NCBI GenBank assembly: GCA_021555105.2
Contig: CP134604.1
Span: forward strand, 3,448,501-3,512,500
From: Thalassospiraceae bacterium LMO-JJ14
GTDB lineage: Bacteria; Pseudomonadota; Alphaproteobacteria; Rhodospirillales; Casp-alpha2
Direction of reading: 5' to 3'
DNA: 64,000 bases
Shown here: one piece after another, positions 60,959 to 64,000 of the stretch
Numbering within the stretch: position 1 is the first letter of the stretch
Layout: each line of letters begins with the position of its first letter
Program-made: the position numbers and the translations under genes
The notes under the pieces: model-generated
Databases searched by the model: none
Seen by the model: the letters and a program-made list of their open reading frames with translations, nothing else
Told to the model about the DNA's origin: nothing

Positions 60959-61978
60959 ATGAGTGACGAGGAATTTTCCAAGATATCCTGCGACATCGAT
61001 CTTGATGCCGAGGGCAAGCACCATGGCGCGCTGATCGTGCCGTGGTCGCGCGACGAATCGTCGTGGGGATCGATCCCGCTGCCGATCACCGTCATCCGCA
61101 ACGGTGACGGCCCGACGGTGCTGTTCACCGGCGCCAATCACGGCGATGAATACGAAGGGCCGATTGCGCTGACGAAACTGCGCGCCAGCCTGCAGGCCAA
61201 GGACATCCGGGGCCGCGTCATCATCGTCCCGGCGCTGAACCTGCCGGCGTTCCGCGCCGGTGCACGCACGTCCCCCATCGACGGCGGCAACATGAACCGC
61301 GCCTTTCCGGGGGATGCGCGCGGCACCATCACCGACATGATCGCGCATTTCGTCACCACCCGGCTGATCGCCCGCGCCGATGTCGTCGTCGATATTCACG
61401 CCGGCGGACGGTCCATGAACTTGCTGCCGATGGGTATCATTCACGACCTGCCCTACCCCGCCCAGATGGCCGCGACGCTGGCCGCGCTGAAAGCCTTCGG
61501 CGCGCCCTACGGCATGATCCTGACCGAACTCGATGCCGTCGGCATGATCGATACCGTGGTCGAGGAAGCGGGCAAGGTTTTCGTCTCGACGGAACTCGGC
61601 GGCGCCGCATCGTCAACGGTCGAAACCATCGAAATCGCCGAGCGCGGCGTGATGAACATTCTCAAACACACCGGCGTCGTTGCCGGCGAACCGGATATTC
61701 CCGAACCGTCGCAGCTTATACACACGCCAAAGGGCGGCTGCTTCATCAGTGCGCGTACCGAAGGCCTGTTCGAAATCTGCAAGGACCTCGGCGCGCACGT
61801 CGCCGCCGGAGACGTCATCGCCCGCGTGCATTATCTTGAAGACCCGGACCGCGAACCGGCACATCTGATCGCCGAGATTCCCGGGCAGATCGTCTGCCGG
61901 CATGTGCCGGGTCTGATCCGCCGCGGCGACTGTGCCGCCGTCCTCGCCGAGCCGTGGCCGAACCAAGGGTCCGGCTAG
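60959..61978 (+). CDS. doeB: N-acetyl-2,4-diaminobutyrate deacetylase DoeB (M14/AstE family)
   Basis: 339 residues. Zinc-binding succinylglutamate-desuccinylase/aspartoacylase fold: VLFTGANHGDEYEGPIAL with zinc ligands His and Glu, RTSPIDGGNMNRAFPGD, VVVDIHAGGRSMNLLPMG with the third ligand His, and VFVSTELGGAASST. The combination with SRDESSWGSIPLPITV at the start matches DoeB (EutE), which removes the acetyl group of acetyl-diaminobutyrate after ectoine ring opening. Followed after two bases by eutB, supporting this role. doeA (ectoine hydrolase) is not in the window. Confidence 0.88.
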   Translation: MSDEEFSKISCDIDLDAEGKHHGALIVPWSRDESSWGSIPLPITVIRNGDGPTVLFTGANHGDEYEGPIALTKLRASLQAKDIRGRVIIVPALNLPAFRAGARTSPIDGGNMNRAFPGDARGTITDMIAHFVTTRLIARADVVVDIHAGGRSMNLLPMGIIHDLPYPAQMAATLAALKAFGAPYGMILTELDAVGMIDTVVEEAGKVFVSTELGGAASSTVETIEIAERGVMNILKHTGVVAGEPDIPEPSQLIHTPKGGCFISARTEGLFEICKDLGAHVAAGDVIARVHYLEDPDREPAHLIAEIPGQIVCRHVPGLIRRGDCAAVLAEPWPNQGSG

Positions 61979-61980
61979 TC

Positions 61981-62952
61981 ATGGCGGCCCAGCGACCGGT
62001 CACGCTCAGCGATATCCGCGACGCGGCCGGGCGGATTGCCGGATGTGTCACACGCACCCCGCTCAGGCTGTCACCGTACCTGAGCGAAAAGCACGACCAT
62101 CCGGTACGGCTCAAGCTCGAAACCATGCAGGATACCGGGGCCTTCAAGCTGCGGGGCGCGACGAACGCCCTGCTGGCCTTAAGCGAAGGCGACCGCAAAA
62201 AAGGGGTCATCGCCGTTTCGACGGGCAATCACGGACGCGGCGTCGCCTATGCGGCACAACAGCTCGGCATCGCATGCGCCGTCTACATGTCGGCACTGGT
62301 CCCGGCGGTGAAGGTCGATGCCATCCGCGCGCTCGGCGCCGAGGTGGTGATCACCGGCCGCTCGCAGGACGAAGCAGAGGCCGAGGCCATGGCGCGGATC
62401 GAAAAGGACGGCCTTATATACATTCATCCCTTCGACGATCCCGCCGTGATCGCCGGACAGGGCACCATCGGGCTGGAAATTCTCGAAGACATGCCGGACG
62501 CCGCCAACGTTATCGTGCCGCTTTCCGGGGGCGGGCTGTTCGCGGGCATCGCCACCGCCGTCAAGACCATGAAGCCCGATACGCGGATGTTCGGCGCGAC
62601 GATGGAGAACGGCGCGGCGATGATCTCGTCCCTGAACGCAGGCAAGCCGGTCCCGGTCGAGGAAGTCGAGAGCCTCGCCGACAGTCTGGGCGGCGGCATC
62701 GGCCTTGAAAACGCCTACACCTTCGACATCACGCGCAAGCTGATCGACGGCACCTTGCTGCTCAGCGAAGCCGAAATCGCCGCCGCCATGCGCACGCTGT
62801 TTCTGCACGACCGCATCGTCGCCGAAGGCGGCGCGAGCGTCGGCGTCGGCGCCCTGCTGTCGGGCAGGCTCGATCTGAAGCCCGGGCCGACCGTCATCAT
62901 CGTCTCCGGCTGCAATGTCGATATGCAGCGGTTTCTTGAAATTGTCGGGTGA
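61981..62952 (+). CDS. eutB: Hydroxyectoine-utilisation dehydratase EutB (threonine-dehydratase-like)
   Basis: 323 residues from ATG 61981, two bases after the doeB stop; a start nine codons earlier overlaps doeB. Fold type II PLP enzyme: PLP lysine Lys56 in DTGAFKLRGATNA, VIAVSTGNHGRGVAYAAQ, and the phosphate-binding glycine loop VPLSGGGLFAGIA. GATMENGAAMISSLNAGKPVPVEEVESLADSLGGGIG and the late VIIVSGCNVDMQRF are typical of EutB rather than biosynthetic IlvA. Thought to act on hydroxylated diaminobutyrate derivatives; the exact reaction has been proposed, not firmly shown. Confidence 0.88.
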   Translation: MAAQRPVTLSDIRDAAGRIAGCVTRTPLRLSPYLSEKHDHPVRLKLETMQDTGAFKLRGATNALLALSEGDRKKGVIAVSTGNHGRGVAYAAQQLGIACAVYMSALVPAVKVDAIRALGAEVVITGRSQDEAEAEAMARIEKDGLIYIHPFDDPAVIAGQGTIGLEILEDMPDAANVIVPLSGGGLFAGIATAVKTMKPDTRMFGATMENGAAMISSLNAGKPVPVEEVESLADSLGGGIGLENAYTFDITRKLIDGTLLLSEAEIAAAMRTLFLHDRIVAEGGASVGVGALLSGRLDLKPGPTVIIVSGCNVDMQRFLEIVG

Positions 62953-62962
62953 TCGTTTCAGG

Positions 62963-63048
62963 CGTCATCCCAAACTAGATTTGGGATCCATGGGCCAGCA
63001 GCACCAAAGCCGGTATTTTATGGACCCTGAATCAAGTTCAGGGTGACG
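62963..63048. repeat. Dispersed CGTCATCCC...GGGTGACG element, copy 5
   Basis: Two tandem hairpins (CCCAAACTAGATTTGGG and CCCTGAATCAAGTTCAGGG) with the same frame as the copy at 60828, placed between eutB and eutC, inside what would otherwise be one operon. Confidence 0.88.
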
Positions 63049-63079
63049 GTGAACGAATTATGTTAGGGTTGTCCGCACA

Positions 63080-64000
63080 ATGAGCGAAGAAAACACACCT
63101 CTCGTCATCGGCGAGACTAAACTGCGCGAGGCCATTCCCCTCGATACCGCCGTCATCGATTGCATCGCCGATGCCTTCAGCGCGCTCAATGCCGGCAAGG
63201 TCGTCATGCCGCCGATTCTGCGGCTCGACATCCCGGATAAAAACGGCGAGGTCGACATCAAGACCGCCTATATCGACGGCTTCGATTGTTTCTGCGTCAA
63301 GATGAGCACCGGGTTTTTCGACAACCCGGAGCGGGGCTTGCCGTCGCTGGGCGGGATGATGACCGTGCTCGATGCGAATACCGGGCATGTCCGGGCCGTG
63401 CTGCTGGACAACGGCTATCTGACCGATATCCGGACCGCCGCCGCGGGCGCCGTGGCGGCCCGGCATCTGGCCCCGGAAGGGCCGGTGCGCGCCGGAATCA
63501 TCGGCACCGGGGTGCAGGCACGGTTGCAGTTGCAGGCGCTCGCCCTTGTCCGCGATCTGGCCGAGGTGCGCGTCTGGGGGCGCGATCCGGCCAAGGCGGA
63601 AAGCTTTGCCGCCGAGTTGCCGTTCGAAATCGAGGTCTGCACCGACATCGACGCCCTGGTCGGCACCAGCAACGTCATCGTCACGACGACACCGGCAACG
63701 GCGCCGCTGTTCGAGCGCGCCGGCGTGCAGCCCGGCACGCACATCACCGCCATGGGATCGGACGCACCCGGCAAGAACGAGCTGGACCCGGTCATCTTCC
63801 TCAGCGCCAATCTGGTGGTCTGCGACAGTCCGGTTCAGTGCGCCGAGTACGGCGAGCTTCGCAGCGCTCTCGATGCCGGGTTTGAAGACAGCATCGTCGA
63901 ACTGGGCATGATCACCGGCGGCGGACATCCGGGCCGCACCGACACGAACCAGATCACCGTCTGCGATCTGACGGGGTGCGGCGTCCAGGATACGGCAATT
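63080..64000 (+). CDS. eutC: Ectoine-utilisation protein EutC (ornithine cyclodeaminase/mu-crystallin family), cut by window end
   Basis: 307 residues visible from ATG 63080; the frame is open to the last base. Ornithine-cyclodeaminase fold: IKTAYIDGFDCFCVKMSTGFFDNPERGLPSLGGMMTVLDANTG, LTDIRTAAAGAVAARHL, NAD-binding AGIIGTGVQARLQLQAL, and GTHITAMGSDAPGKNELDP. In hydroxyectoine clusters this enzyme acts with EutB. A repeat element separates it from eutB by 127 bases, so it may have some independent expression. Confidence 0.88.
   Translation, partial: MSEENTPLVIGETKLREAIPLDTAVIDCIADAFSALNAGKVVMPPILRLDIPDKNGEVDIKTAYIDGFDCFCVKMSTGFFDNPERGLPSLGGMMTVLDANTGHVRAVLLDNGYLTDIRTAAAGAVAARHLAPEGPVRAGIIGTGVQARLQLQALALVRDLAEVRVWGRDPAKAESFAAELPFEIEVCTDIDALVGTSNVIVTTTPATAPLFERAGVQPGTHITAMGSDAPGKNELDPVIFLSANLVVCDSPVQCAEYGELRSALDAGFEDSIVELGMITGGGHPGRTDTNQITVCDLTGCGVQDTAI

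Overview
The window is a gene-dense, GC-rich (about 60%) stretch of chromosome that looks like a free-living, probably marine, alphaproteobacterium of the Rhodospirillales type. This rests on overall gene style: GlcDEF, TTT-type tripartite transporters, many orphan histidine kinases, DUF6134 and DUF2927 proteins, acyl-CoA catabolism operons, ectoine-catabolism genes and dispersed CGTCATCC palindromes. It is inferred from families, not from a phylogenetic marker. I see no prophage, insertion sequence, plasmid function or CRISPR array. One tRNA-Val(GAC) and one ribosomal protein gene (rpmJ) are present.

Layout. 1-8 kb: a D-lactate-dehydrogenase-like FAD enzyme cut by the window edge, a TPR protein and sensor kinase, then glcD-glcE-glcF (glycolate oxidase). 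8-15 kb: a small zinc-ribbon-like protein, rpmJ with a near-consensus promoter and terminator, two DMT exporters, an amidoligase divergent from a PLP class V enzyme, a cyclic-di-GMP-I riboswitch in front of an unknown membrane-anchored protein, and a zinc-free alcohol dehydrogenase. 15-24 kb is a signalling and envelope block: an OmpR/EnvZ-type pair, a DegP protease, a PAS kinase, a DUF6134 protein with an NTF2-like partner, and a hybrid kinase/FixJ-like pair. 24-30 kb: tRNA-Val with a duplicated palindromic 3' flank, a lipoprotein, N-formylglutamate amidohydrolase, an acetyltransferase, a candidate small RNA, a lytic transglycosylase behind a sigma-54-type promoter, an acyl-CoA dehydrogenase and a glutathione S-transferase.

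30-43 kb: an ABC-2 exporter, dgcN-dgcA for D-glutamate catabolism, an FAH-family hydrolase, an LTA-synthase-like sulfatase, an adenylate cyclase, a third DMT exporter, an 18-codon ORF fused to a terminator, and metY divergent from a shortened hydroxyacyl-CoA dehydrogenase. 44-50 kb is one operon on the minus strand: acyl-CoA synthetase, SDR, alpha/beta hydrolase, acyl-CoA dehydrogenase and an APH-type kinase. It resembles the 4-hydroxyacid (levulinate/ACAD10-11) route. 50-59 kb: a nitrilase with an HutG-like deformylase, then a minus-strand operon tctC-tctB-tctA, a split TPP decarboxylase, an NTF2-like protein, aldehyde dehydrogenase and SDR. This suggests uptake and decarboxylation of a C3 2-oxoacid such as sulfopyruvate. 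59-64 kb: gamma-glutamyltransferase, then doeB, eutB and eutC of ectoine/hydroxyectoine breakdown, the last cut by the window end.

The least explained features are the c-di-GMP riboswitch with its unknown target, the candidate anti-Shine-Dalgarno small RNA near 27.1 kb, the tiny ORF/terminator unit at 40.35 kb, the duplicated tRNA-Val flank, and the two catabolic operons whose substrates can only be guessed.
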